59,662 nucleotides of DNA from Nostoc favosum CHAB5714 (GCF_020829495.1 NZ_JAIVFQ010000042.1:1-59662); one strand, 5' to 3'; positions 43,198 through 51,642 are shown, counted from the first letter of the stretch. Made by a program: numbers and translations. Notes: generated by a model not told the origin, from the letters alone.

Positions 43198-43854
43198 ATG
43201 ATTCAAGTCATCCAAGCCCAAAATGTCACTCTTGCCTACTTAAAGGAAAAATTTGCTCTATATAAATCTGAAGATGAGCAATTTTTTACAGAGTGGTTTG
43301 ACTACATACCTAAAATTTCCGAATTAGAAAAGCAATCCTTAGACAGAGTTAAAAATAACTATCTCAATGTGCTTGAAAATGCCCCTCTTTTAGAAGAAGC
43401 AGTAAAATTGGTAGTATTATCTCCGTTGCTAGATTTAGCTGGTTTTTATCGTCATCCTTTTTATATTGCTACAGAAGAAAGTGTAGAAATTAGTGAAAAA
43501 ATTATCATTGATAATGAAGGAAATACAGAAGAAACTAAAGAAATTATCAAAGGCAAAATTGATGTATTAGTTCTTCAAAATCAGCTATGGTTACTAATAA
43601 TTGAATCTAAGAGGTCTAGTTTTTCATTGGCAAAGGCGATTCCTCAAGCACTGACTTATATGCTGGCAAATCCTCACCCTGAAAATCCTGCATATTCCTT
43701 AGTAATGAATGGAGAAGATTTTCAATTTATGAAGTTGATAAAACAAGATAACCCAATGTATGCTTTATCTGATAGATTCACTTTATATAGACGCGAAAAT
43801 GAATTATATAAAGTTTTGAATATATTAAAAAAAATAGGTCAAGTTTTAAGTTAA
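43198..43854 (+). CDS. Restriction endonuclease-like protein, PD-(D/E)XK (copy 1)
   Basis: A 218-residue protein of a type often named 'restriction endonuclease subunit R' in cyanobacteria. The core is GKIDVLVLQNQLWLLIIESK, a textbook D-x-E-x-K arrangement (Asp in GKID, Glu-Ser-Lys in IESK), then RSSFSLAKAIPQALTYMLAN. No helicase, methylase or specificity subunit is near, so it is not part of a type I restriction system. The ATG at 43198 fits the start of its paralogue at 44115. The charged insert EISEKIIIDNEGNTEETKE is longer than in the paralogue. Confidence 0.78.
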   Translation: MIQVIQAQNVTLAYLKEKFALYKSEDEQFFTEWFDYIPKISELEKQSLDRVKNNYLNVLENAPLLEEAVKLVVLSPLLDLAGFYRHPFYIATEESVEISEKIIIDNEGNTEETKEIIKGKIDVLVLQNQLWLLIIESKRSSFSLAKAIPQALTYMLANPHPENPAYSLVMNGEDFQFMKLIKQDNPMYALSDRFTLYRRENELYKVLNILKKIGQVLS

Positions 43855-44114
43855 CTAGTTCCGTGGGTTTAAGTCCCCCGGTTCAATAAAAATTTTGTTT
43901 TGTGTTGGGGTTAAATCCCCATTACAAAACAAAATTTACGAAAGCGTTGCGGGGCGTTCGCGTTTAGCGTCTCTAAGAGTTGCCCATTACGAACTTGTAC
44001 TGAGCGTAGCCGAAGTATTACGAATTACGAATTATTTAATTATCTTTGCTATTCATATCTAAGTTAATACTGGAATAGTGTCATAATAGTTATATTGCAT
44101 CTTTTAAAGGGATT
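43855..44114. other. Intergenic with dispersed repeat fragments
   Basis: At 43978-44021, TTGCCCATTACGAACTTGTA followed by CTGAGCGTAGCCGAAGTATT is the inverted relative of 41691-41732. The rest is AT-rich leader DNA for the next gene. Confidence 0.5.
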
Positions 44115-44741
44115 ATGGTTCAATTTATCCAAGCACAAAATATCGGACTTGCCTATTTGGAGGAAAAATTTAGTCTACAGCTAGCCGAAGATGAGGCATT
44201 CTTCACAGAATGGTTTGAAAATTTACCGGAAATTACAGATTTAGAAAAGCCAGATTTAGACAGAATAAAACTTCATTTTCTCCGTTTAGTCAAGCGTCCT
44301 CCTTTGTCAGAAGAAACGGTGAAATTAGTAATTTTATCTCCTTTACTCAATTTAGCTGGATTTTATGATGAGCCTTTTTATATGAGAGGTGAGCAATCAA
44401 TAGAAATTTCTGCAGAAGATGAAGGAGAAGTTATTAGAGGTAGAATTGATTTTTTAGTTATTCAAGAACAATTCTGGTTGTTAGTAATTGAATCTAAAAG
44501 GTCTAGCTTTTCTCTTTTAGAAACCATACCTCAAGCACTTGTTTATATGTTGGCTAATCCTAGTCAAGACAAACCTACTTTTGGATTAGTCACAAATGGT
44601 AGTCATTTCATTTTTGTAAAACTGACTAAACAAAATATACCAAAATATGCATTGTCTGATGAATTTACGCTGTTGAGGAGAAAAAACGAATTATATCAGG
44701 TTCTAAGTATATTAAAAAAATTGAGTCAAGTTTTGAGTTAA
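44115..44741 (+). CDS. Restriction endonuclease-like protein, PD-(D/E)XK (copy 2)
   Basis: A 208-residue paralogue of the 43198 gene (MVQFIQAQNIGLAYLEEKFS versus MIQVIQAQNVTLAYLKEKFA), more than half identical by eye. The catalytic core GRIDFLVIQEQFWLLVIESK and RSSFSLLETIPQALVYMLAN is intact. The role is unknown: DNA cleavage, repair or host defence are all possible. It ends only five bases before the cysteine desulfurase start, so the two are probably co-transcribed. Confidence 0.8.
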   Translation: MVQFIQAQNIGLAYLEEKFSLQLAEDEAFFTEWFENLPEITDLEKPDLDRIKLHFLRLVKRPPLSEETVKLVILSPLLNLAGFYDEPFYMRGEQSIEISAEDEGEVIRGRIDFLVIQEQFWLLVIESKRSSFSLLETIPQALVYMLANPSQDKPTFGLVTNGSHFIFVKLTKQNIPKYALSDEFTLLRRKNELYQVLSILKKLSQVLS

Positions 44742-44746
44742 TAATT

Positions 44747-45955
44747 ATGTCTATTATTCCTATATACCTTGATTGCCACGCTACTACAGCCGTAGATGAA
44801 CGGGTATTAGCAGCAATGCTGCCCTACTTCACAGAAAAATTTGGCAACCCATCTAGTATCGGTCATGTTTACGGCTGGGAAGCAGAAGCTGCTGTTAAAC
44901 AAACGCGAGAGATTTTAGCAGCAGCAATTAACGCCACTCCCGAAGAAATTGTTTTTACCAGTGGTGCAACAGAAGCGAATAATTTAGCTATTAAAGGTGT
45001 TGCTGAAGCTTATTTTAAAAAAGGTCAGCATATTATTACTGTTGCCACTGAACATAATGCAGTTATTGACCCTTGTAATTATTTAAAAACTCTTGGTTTT
45101 GAAATTACTATTCTCCCCGTCCAAAAAGATGGATTGATTGATTTAAATGAATTAAAAAAAGCTTTCCGTCCTGAGACGATTTTGGTGTCGGTAATGGCTG
45201 CAAATAATGAAATTGGTGTGTTGCAGCCATTGGCAGAAATTGGGGAAATGTGCCATGAACACAATATCATTTTCCACACCGATGCAGCCCAAGCTATTGG
45301 TAAAATTCCCTTAGATGTGCAAGCGATGAAAATTGACTTGATGTCGCTAACCGCACACAAAGTATATGGGCCAAAGGGCATTGGGGCGCTGTACGTCCGC
45401 AGGCGCAACCCCAGAGTGCAACTAGCTCCCCAGCAGCACGGCGGCGGACATGAACGAGGGATGCGGTCTGGGACATTATATACACCGCAAATTGTCGGCT
45501 TTGGGAAAGCTGTAGAAATCGCTTTGATAGAACAAGCAACAGAAACCCAACGCCTTACCCAGTTAAGGCAAAGCTTGTGGGAACAGCTTTCCCAACTTGA
45601 AGGAATTCATCTCAACGGACACCCTCAAGATCGATTGGCGGGAAACTTGAATATCAGCGTTGAGGGAGTGGATGGAGCCGCACTTTTGCTAGGATTGCAG
45701 CCAGTAATGGCGATTTCTTCTGGTTCTGCTTGCTCATCGGCAAGTACAGCACCTTCCCATGTTTTGACAGCACTGGGAAACTCCCAACAGCTAGCTTATG
45801 CCTCAGTGCGGTTTGGGATTGGACGGTTTAATACCCAAGAGGAAATTGATATTGTGGCGAAACATGCGATCGCTACTATTCAAAGTTTACGTAAAACCTC
45901 TTTTATGGATTGTCGCAAAGGAAAGTACCAATCTGATCTAGCTCCTGCTGATTGA
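44747..45955 (+). CDS. Cysteine desulfurase (NifS/IscS family)
   Basis: A 402-residue PLP enzyme that takes sulfur from cysteine for Fe-S clusters or thio-modification. The N-terminal YLDCHATTAVD, the PLP lysine in SLTAHKVYGPKG and the catalytic cysteine in SSGSACSSASTAPSHVL are all present. It resembles the IscS/NifS-like group I enzymes. Its last 18 codons overlap, in antisense, the 3' end of an aldo/keto reductase remnant, so the final residues (about MDCRKGKYQSDLAPAD) are unlikely to be original. Confidence 0.92.
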   Translation: MSIIPIYLDCHATTAVDERVLAAMLPYFTEKFGNPSSIGHVYGWEAEAAVKQTREILAAAINATPEEIVFTSGATEANNLAIKGVAEAYFKKGQHIITVATEHNAVIDPCNYLKTLGFEITILPVQKDGLIDLNELKKAFRPETILVSVMAANNEIGVLQPLAEIGEMCHEHNIIFHTDAAQAIGKIPLDVQAMKIDLMSLTAHKVYGPKGIGALYVRRRNPRVQLAPQQHGGGHERGMRSGTLYTPQIVGFGKAVEIALIEQATETQRLTQLRQSLWEQLSQLEGIHLNGHPQDRLAGNLNISVEGVDGAALLLGLQPVMAISSGSACSSASTAPSHVLTALGNSQQLAYASVRFGIGRFNTQEEIDIVAKHAIATIQSLRKTSFMDCRKGKYQSDLAPAD

Positions 45956-46130
45956 GGCGAAATTCCCCAGCAGCGATGATTCCTTCCACCTGCTTGGGAT
46001 TGCGTGCGCCAACGATCGCAGCTGTCACCGCCGGATTGTTTAAAGTCCAAGCGATCGCCACCTCACCGGGGGAGCGATCGTGTTGCTTACCAATATCCTG
46101 TAACACCTCCACCGATCGCCCAGGCTCCAA
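45903..46130 (-). pseudogene. Aldo/keto reductase, C-terminal fragment
   Basis: SVEVLQDIGKQHDRSPGEVA, IAWTLNNPAVTAAIVGARNP and KQVEGIIAAGEFRLNQQELD are the NADP-binding C-terminal strands of aldo/keto reductases. Everything upstream, including the catalytic tetrad, is missing: at 46131 the sequence passes into the AGTCCGTTAAAACGGACT repeat. It converges on and overlaps the cysteine desulfurase gene. Confidence 0.82.
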
Positions 46131-46144
46131 AGCCGATTGGGGAC

Positions 46145-46221
46145 AGTCCGTTAAAACGGACTTTAGCTATGAGCCGCAAAACTTCAGTTCTGGGCGGTTT
46201 CTGTCTAGAACGAAATAGCCC
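46145..46221. repeat. AGTCCGTTAAAACGGACT element, copy A
   Basis: The hairpin AGTCCGTTAAAACGGACT is followed by TTAGCTATGAGCCGCAAAAC, TTCAGTTCTGGGCGG and TTTCTGTCTAGAACGAAATA. Nearly the same 77 bases occur at 51507. It cuts off the aldo/keto reductase fragment. Confidence 0.82.
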
Positions 46222-46290
46222 TGGTGGAAACACGACAGTCAATCACTACTTATGTAGGATGAAAGTTGTGTTGATACATACTGCTTATAC

Positions 46291-46812
46291 ACTAGTGGTC
46301 TGTCCCATTAATTCTGAGAGTTAAGAGAACGAACCGCAAAGGACGCAAAGAGCGCGAAGTTTAAGAGGTAAAGAAGAGAAATTTAAAACTAATTCACCTA
46401 TCAAAATTAATGACATAGACTACTAGTGGTCTGTCCCATTAATTCTGAGAGTTAAGAGAACGAACCGCAAAGGACGCAAAGAGCGCGAAGTTTAAGAGGT
46501 AAAGAAGAGAAATTTAAAACTAATTCACCTATCAAAACTAATGGAACAGACTACTAGTGGTCTATGTCATTAATTCTGATAGGTGAATCAAATTTCAATT
46601 TCTCCAGGACTTACGCAAACAATAGCTGAAACCCTTATTTTCACGTAGGGGCAATTCATGTAGACGCAAAGCGGCTTCCCGCAGGGTATTGCCCCTACAG
46701 CGTGTACTTTTGCGTAAGTGCTATTCTCTTCTTTCCTTCTTCCTTTGCGCTCTTTGCGTCCTTTGCGGTTCGTTCTCTTAATTTCTCAAAATTAATGAAA
46801 CAGACCACTAGA
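46291..46812. mobile_element. MITE family 7: three head-to-tail copies, the last one invaded
   Basis: ACTAGTGGTCTGTCCCATTA starts at 46291 and again at 46422 (131 bases later), and ACTAGTGGTCTATGTCATTA at 46553 (131 bases later again). Each unit ends in the inverted AATTAATGA...AGACTACTAG; the last ends at about 46812 (ATGAAACAGACCACTAG). The first two are almost identical and contain GAACCGCAAAGGACGCAAAG. The third has lost part of its interior to family 8. Confidence 0.85.
46609..46719. mobile_element. MITE family 8 (ACTTACGCAAA ends), nested
   Basis: 111 bp with inverted ends ACTTACGCAAA / TTTTGCGTAAGT, lying inside the third family 7 unit. The interior holds TAGGGGCAATTCATG...TATTGCCCCTA. 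Confidence 0.82.
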
Positions 46813-46863
46813 CTTGCTCGAAGATAGTAACAGTTGTCAGTGTCAACAAAATAGATAAGTGAT

Positions 46864-47604
46864 ATGTCAGAAGATTTAAAAGGCAAAGTTGCGCTGATTA
46901 CTGGCGCAAACAAAGGTATCGGGTATGAGATTGCACGCCAACTAGGTTCTAGAGGCGCTACTGTTCTTGTTGCTGCAAGAGATATCAAACGTGGTGAAGA
47001 AGCGGCGAATAAACTTCGTTTAAATGAGATCGATGCCCGAACAATTCAACTTGATGTCATCGAGCAAAAAACAATCGATTCTGCGGTTAAACAAATCGAG
47101 AGCGAATTCGGAAAACTTGACATCCTTGTGAATAATGCTGGGATAATAAGTGATAGCGATCGCCTTCCACCTAGTCAAGTTGATATTGAAACACTGCGAC
47201 ACACTTACGAAACGAATGTATTTGGAGTGTTTGCAGTTACAAAAGCCCTGTTGCCACTTTTGAAGAAGTCAACAGCAGGGCGAATAGTTAATTTATCAAG
47301 TGGTTTAGGTTCTCTGACTCAGAACTCTGACCCCAATTATGAGTTCGCTGATTTTAAGCTTCTTGCATATAACTCATCAAAGACAGCAGTAAATGCCATC
47401 ACAGTTCTGTTGGCTGCTGAACTTAAAGATACTCCGATTAAAATCAATGCTGCTGACCCAGGTTTCACAGCAACTGACATTAATCAATACCAAGGGTATC
47501 GCACTGTTGAGCAAGGAGCGATCGTAGCAGTGAGACTTGCCACTCTACCTGATGATGGTTCTAGCGGAGGGTTTTTTGATGAAAATGGCGTGGTTCCCTG
47601 GTAG
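46864..47604 (+). CDS. Short-chain dehydrogenase/reductase
   Basis: A 246-residue classical SDR: the NAD(P) loop TGANKGIGYEIARQLG at 14-29, NNAG at about 90-93, the catalytic Ser in IVNLSSGLGSLT and the Y-x-x-S-K variant YNSSKTAVN with catalytic Tyr and Lys. The basic ARDIKRG after strand 2 points to NADP. Carbonyl-reductase-like members have this pattern; the substrate is unknown. Free-standing, just after the nested MITEs. Confidence 0.9.
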   Translation: MSEDLKGKVALITGANKGIGYEIARQLGSRGATVLVAARDIKRGEEAANKLRLNEIDARTIQLDVIEQKTIDSAVKQIESEFGKLDILVNNAGIISDSDRLPPSQVDIETLRHTYETNVFGVFAVTKALLPLLKKSTAGRIVNLSSGLGSLTQNSDPNYEFADFKLLAYNSSKTAVNAITVLLAAELKDTPIKINAADPGFTATDINQYQGYRTVEQGAIVAVRLATLPDDGSSGGFFDENGVVPW

Positions 47605-47649
47605 GAATTAGAGGACATTGGGTAGAAGCAAGGGGGAGTAAAAACTTAA

Positions 47650-47741
47650 ACTTTGAGCCTCAGAAGGTGAACGTTGAGCCTCAGAAGGTGAACGTTGAGC
47701 CTCTGAAGGTGAACATTGAGCCTCAGAAGGCTCAACATTCA
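47650..47741. repeat. 21-bp tandem array (TTGAGCCTCAGAAGGTGAACG)
   Basis: Four 21-base units, TTGAGCCTCAGAAGGTGAAC with small changes; the last ends GGCTCAACATT, so it forms a hairpin with its own start (TTGAGCC...GGCTCAA). It follows the SDR stop by about 45 bases. Confidence 0.85.
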
Positions 47742-47819
47742 AATTTTAATAGACATAGGAGTGAAAAAGAATTGTTTTGACGTAGCAATGCTACGTCTCT
47801 ACAAGGTTCTAGATAACGC

Positions 47820-47928
47820 ATATAGCGGTTCTCGTTTACGTGAGGTACACCCGTAGGGGCACGGCACTGCCGTGCCCCTACACCTCGTGATGTAATGTTG
47901 TACCGCATCTGAATGGGAACGGCTATAT
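47820..47928. mobile_element. MITE-like element (ATATAGC-GTTC ends)
   Basis: ATATAGCGGTTCTCGTTTAC at the left is inverted at the right as GGGAACGGCTATAT, extending through GAGGTAC/GTACCGC. At the centre is the perfect palindrome TAGGGGCACGGCACTGCCGTGCCCCTA. Partial relatives of its left end lie at 39670, 41956 and 49309 beside family 6 elements. Confidence 0.78.
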
Positions 47929-47946
47929 TTAATTTCTACCAGATGT

Positions 47947-49020
47947 CTAATATGGATTTGAATCAATCCGTCCCCTTTTAACACTCCTGAGATAATACCC
48001 AGAGGTTGGTCTGTTTCTCAAGTTAAAGGTATCGCCACTGCGAACTTTCCAAATTTTGTAATTGGAAAAGGTCAAAGGCGTTCGGGGTTCGCATACTTCC
48101 GGCATGTGATTGCCAAGTACAAAGTACGCGTCACCCCTACCCATAACTTTCACCAAACCGTTTTTATCCACAAGAACCGATGTACTTTCACTAACCGCTA
48201 TGCCTAAAACACTGCTACATACACCGTCTTTAATTTGACGGGCAATGAAAGCCATAATTCGACCCATTCTTTGCCGCCTGTCGAAGTGCGTATCTACGAT
48301 GGTTCCCTTCAAATTACTCCAATTGAAAAAGTTGTAAGTAAAAGTAATGTCTCGGTAGGGATCATCGAGTGCATCTCTAGTTTCAATGCCTTTTTCAGAT
48401 GAAGCACAAGCATCATAGACACAATCACTTTGGATCATCGCACCCGCACTGGTGCCACCAATACCACCTCCCTTAAGGTAAACTGACTTAACGGCAGCCT
48501 CAAGCTTGGTATCCTTCCAGTTGCGGATGTATTGACATTGGTCGCCGCCAGCAAAGAAAATTACATCAGCATTTCTGATTTTTTCATAAATATCAGCTTT
48601 GTTTGCTTCTTCTCTATTGCGAATCAGAAGAGTTTCCACAAAGTTTACGCCCTTCATGGCATAAATTAGCCGATTGTAATCGTGATTACCATTCGTGCGG
48701 AGAACTACAACATTAACTTTAGTGCCGGAATTACTACCTCCCCGAACTTGGTTGATCATCCACTGGATAGCATCATCGACATCGGGGCCACCCCCACCTA
48801 AGGTAAGGACTGGGCCTGCTAAGGAGGGTCTAGCATCGTCGAAAGAGGGAGAGGGGGAGGGACGGACATCATCAAAAGTGTCACCCAGGAAGTAGCGTTT
48901 CCAGCTTGCAATAAAACGGGTTATTAGGAAGGTTCCCATCTTCAACAACTTGATTCCTGTACTTTTCAAGCGCCTTGCTATGCTTGGGAATGCCTTTGTC
49001 ATACTAAGCTTCTGGAGCAA
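47947..49020 (-). CDS. Cyanophycinase-like peptidase (S51 family)
   Basis: A 357-residue protein with the serine peptidase S51/cyanophycinase pattern: GPVLTLGGGGPDVDDAIQWM, FFAGGDQCQYIRNW and the nucleophile in GGIGGTSAGAM; DTHFDRRQRMGRI carries the likely His. Cyanophycinase cuts cyanophycin into Asp-Arg dipeptides. This protein is longer than CphB (about 270-290), with a basic/hydrophobic N-terminal extension of about 70 residues that includes a repeated FDDxRPS. That could be a membrane or export signal. No cphA is adjacent, so another peptide substrate remains possible. Confidence 0.85.
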   Translation of the reverse strand: MLQKLSMTKAFPSIARRLKSTGIKLLKMGTFLITRFIASWKRYFLGDTFDDVRPSPSPSFDDARPSLAGPVLTLGGGGPDVDDAIQWMINQVRGGSNSGTKVNVVVLRTNGNHDYNRLIYAMKGVNFVETLLIRNREEANKADIYEKIRNADVIFFAGGDQCQYIRNWKDTKLEAAVKSVYLKGGGIGGTSAGAMIQSDCVYDACASSEKGIETRDALDDPYRDITFTYNFFNWSNLKGTIVDTHFDRRQRMGRIMAFIARQIKDGVCSSVLGIAVSESTSVLVDKNGLVKVMGRGDAYFVLGNHMPEVCEPRTPLTFSNYKIWKVRSGDTFNLRNRPTSGYYLRSVKRGRIDSNPY

Positions 49021-49350
49021 ACTGCAATTATTGCTAGGCTGTTACGCACTTTAATTGCTTATTTTTCCGTGAAATTCGTCTTGGTCATTAGTCATTTATC
49101 AGTTGCCTTTTGTGAATAATCAATGACAAATGACAGTTTTAACGAAAAAATCTGCAACTTAAACGCGTACTAGCTTAACTTTGGCACTAGAGAGGGTAGA
49201 ATTTCCAGCGTACAGGGCTTGTACTGTTTGTTAACTCAAAATAACGCGGAGTAATCATTTATTCTCTGCTCTACTCTGCGAAAATCCCCATATTGCTTGT
49301 GTTGTTTATAGCGCTTCTGCAATGGAAGCAATACACCACGATACACGGTA
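49021..49350. other. Intergenic with short direct repeats
   Basis: Contains a GTCATTAGTCATTTATCAG/ATGACAAATGACAGT type repeat and, at 49309-49350, a decayed left end like that at 47820. No gene is seen; the promoter of the cyanophycinase-like gene should lie near 49021-49100. Confidence 0.45.
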
Positions 49351-49700
49351 GGGGCACAGCATTGCTCATTGGTGTCAACTTAACGTGAAACCCTTGTAAA
49401 GACGTGATCTTGAGTTCATTAGACCTCTTGCAAAAGTCCCTAACACCCCACCCCCAACCCCTAAGAGTTCTTCGGGAGGGGAGCGTTTGCTTTACTCAAA
49501 TGCGGGGTGGGGTTCTTTATTTTTGATTTATGCAAGAGGTCTATTCACTTACCATCACGATTTGCGTCACCCCACCCCGGTTTTGTCTAAAGCCAAAACC
49601 GCCCCTCCCCAAAGCATCGGGGAGGGGTTGGGGGTGGGGTAAAAGCCTGTGGGATAAGCGTTTGAGCTTAAGTTGACACCAATGAGCATTGTTGTGCCCC
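49351..49700. mobile_element. MITE family 6, copy B, carrying a family 2 insertion
   Basis: Begins GGGGCACAGCATTGCTCATT and ends with the inverted AATGAGCATTGTTGTGCCCC; the inner GGTGTCAACTTAA/TTAAGTTGACACC also match. Family 2 copy B sits inside at 49421-49542. The same interior without the insertion is seen, inverted, at 39900-39970. Confidence 0.87.
49421..49542. mobile_element. MITE family 2, copy B
   Basis: 122 bp, AGACCTCTTGCA to TGCAAGAGGTCT, flanked by ATT on both sides. The hairpin core differs (CCCCTAAGAGTTCTTCGGGA) from copy A, but the outer 30 bases at each end are the same. Confidence 0.9.
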
Positions 49701-49923
49701 CAATACGCTTGGGTTAGCGTTGAAAACCTTAAACTGTGTAGTAGGTTGGGTTGAGGAACGAAACCCAACATTTTCGAGGGTTTGTTGGGTTTCACTTCGT
49801 TCAATCCAACCTACGATTATCTTTAACTAAACCGTATTGATTGTGCCCCTACGATCGCTCAAAAAATCATATCCTGATAAAATTTTAGATCCCCGACTTC
49901 TTCAAGAAATCGGGGATCTATGC

Positions 49924-51111
49924 TTACCAGGCAATTTGCGATCGCTCTTGTACAACTCGCTGATATACTTCTTCAGTTTGCTTGGCTAATTTCGGCCAAC
50001 TGAAGCGTCGCTTTAAATCCTCATAAGCGTTATCCACCAGCCATTGCCGATATCCTGGATTTTTCAAAACCTCCAAAATTCCCCAAGCTAAAGAATCGGG
50101 ATTGTTCACCCAAGTCACAATGCCTGTTTTAGTATGTTGCACTACTTCTGGAAAACCACCAGTATCAGAAACTACTACAGGAACCCGAGAAGCAAAGCTT
50201 TCTAAAGCCACAATCCCAAAAGGTTCGTAAAGACTAGGAAATACTGCACAGTCTGCGACAGTTTGGAATCTATCTAAGTATCTATCAGAGAGAAAACCTG
50301 TAAAATAGCAATTATGCCAAATTCCCAAATCCCAGGCTTGGTGCTTGAGATGGTCGGTATTGCCGCCACCAACAATTACAAATTTAACGTTACCTGCCAT
50401 TTGGGAAAGGATCTTAGGTGCGGCATTGAGCAATACAGGTACACCCTTTTCATAGGTCATGCGACCAAGGTAGTAAACGATTTTCTCATCGTCTGTGGCG
50501 AATTGGCGGCGAAAATTCAGAGCATGAAAATCTACGTGATGCTGTTTCTTTTCGGCTCGGATACCGTTATAAATGACATCTATTTTGTCCCAAGGACTGT
50601 GTAGCGCTCGTTCTACTTCTTGGCGCATATAGTCGCTACAAACAATAATCCGCCAAGCATTGTAAGCCAGCAAGGTTTCTTTGCCATTTATATAACCTTG
50701 AATATCTGTGTGAATACCGTTATAGCGTCCGTATTCCGTAGCGTGAATTGTGGCAATTAGTGGTATTTTAAAATTATGCTTGAGAGCGATCGCAGCATCT
50801 CCGACCAACCAATCATGGGCATGAATTAAATCAAAAGGCCCTTCCTCTAAAATCAACTTACCACCGTGATCTCCCATACTCAGGTTGAGATTGACTACCC
50901 AGTGGAAAAAGTCGTTACTATGTGCCACTGGCACTCGATGCACCTTTACTCCCTCAACCACCTCATACATCGATGCCTGACCAAACTCTGCTGTAATTAG
51001 GTAGACTTCATGCCCCAGCTTTACCAGCTCCGGGTACAACTCCGCTACATGCCGCGCAATTCCCCCAATAATCCTCGGCGGAAACTCCCAACTCAGTACT
51101 AGTATCTTCAT
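49924..51111 (-). CDS. GT4 family glycosyltransferase
   Basis: A 395-residue GT-B glycosyltransferase with glycogen-synthase-like features: MKILVLSWEFPPRIIGGIAR at the N-terminus, DLIHAHDWLVGDAAI, VYYLGRMTYEKGVPVLLNA at the start of the second domain, and the donor-binding E-x7-E motif in FPSLYEPFGIVALESFAS. It moves a sugar from a nucleotide sugar to an unknown acceptor such as a polysaccharide. No other polysaccharide genes are near. Start ATG 51111 is at the canonical first strand. Confidence 0.9.
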   Translation of the reverse strand: MKILVLSWEFPPRIIGGIARHVAELYPELVKLGHEVYLITAEFGQASMYEVVEGVKVHRVPVAHSNDFFHWVVNLNLSMGDHGGKLILEEGPFDLIHAHDWLVGDAAIALKHNFKIPLIATIHATEYGRYNGIHTDIQGYINGKETLLAYNAWRIIVCSDYMRQEVERALHSPWDKIDVIYNGIRAEKKQHHVDFHALNFRRQFATDDEKIVYYLGRMTYEKGVPVLLNAAPKILSQMAGNVKFVIVGGGNTDHLKHQAWDLGIWHNCYFTGFLSDRYLDRFQTVADCAVFPSLYEPFGIVALESFASRVPVVVSDTGGFPEVVQHTKTGIVTWVNNPDSLAWGILEVLKNPGYRQWLVDNAYEDLKRRFSWPKLAKQTEEVYQRVVQERSQIAW

Positions 51112-51310
51112 CTGCTAGACTCCCCGACACTTTACAAATATCTAAAAAATTACATTCACCTAAAAATACAAGGGTGGCAAATGCAGTGAGTATGTTTACT
51201 AAAATTTTGAGATTTTTTAACAGTTATTTTGTTAAAGCTTATCAAAGGTTATCAACTGCGGGCTAGGGATAAAAAGCAAGGGCTGTTTCATTCTCATCTA
51301 GGCCGCCTCA
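51112..51310. other. Intergenic upstream of the glycosyltransferase
   Basis: AT-rich; presumably holds the promoter. No repeat or gene recognised. Confidence 0.4.
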
Positions 51311-51445
51311 TATGATGTCCGGGTAATTAACCATAATAACCGGAACCCCACCCCGCAAAAGCTGCGCTTTAGCTCCCCTCCCCGCTTGCGGGGAGGGGTT
51401 GGGGGTGGGGTTCTTTTATTGATGGGTGATTTGGCGGACATGATA
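51311..51445. mobile_element. MITE family 4, copy B
   Basis: 135 bp from TATGATGTCCGGGTAATTA to GGCGGACATGATA, flanked by TCA on each side (51308-51310 and 51446-51448). The interior is the CCCCACCCCGCAAAAGCTGC block with a CCCCTCCCCGCTTGCGGGG hairpin. Confidence 0.87.
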
Positions 51446-51455
51446 TCAGAATGAA

Positions 51456-51583
51456 TTCTGAGTCTAATAGCGAAAGTCGTCTAAAGACGACTGAGAAAAG
51501 GTTATAGTCCGTTAAAACGGACTTTAGCTATGAGCCGCGGAACTTCAGTTCTGGGCGGTTTCTGTTTAGAACGAAATAGCCCT
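51456..51583. repeat. AGTCCGTTAAAACGGACT element, copy B
   Basis: Left part GAATGAATTCTGAGTCTAAT with hairpin AGTCGTCTAAAGACGACT, then AGTCCGTTAAAACGGACT and TTAGCTATGAGCCGCGGAAC, ending GAACGAAATAGCCCTG. The right part matches 46145-46221; the layout mirrors 13655-13898. Confidence 0.8.
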
Positions 51584-51642
51584 GATAAAAAGCAAGGTGT
51601 ACGTAATTAAAACAATTTACCAGCCCCTTCGCAATTCAGACT

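Noticed and set aside
43198..44741. Type I restriction subunit R
   Set aside because: The proteins are only about 210 residues, have just the nuclease core, and no HsdM/HsdS or helicase is nearby.
44747..45955. DndA of a DNA phosphorothioation system
   Set aside because: No dndB, C, D or E gene is in the window; a general cysteine desulfurase is the safer call.
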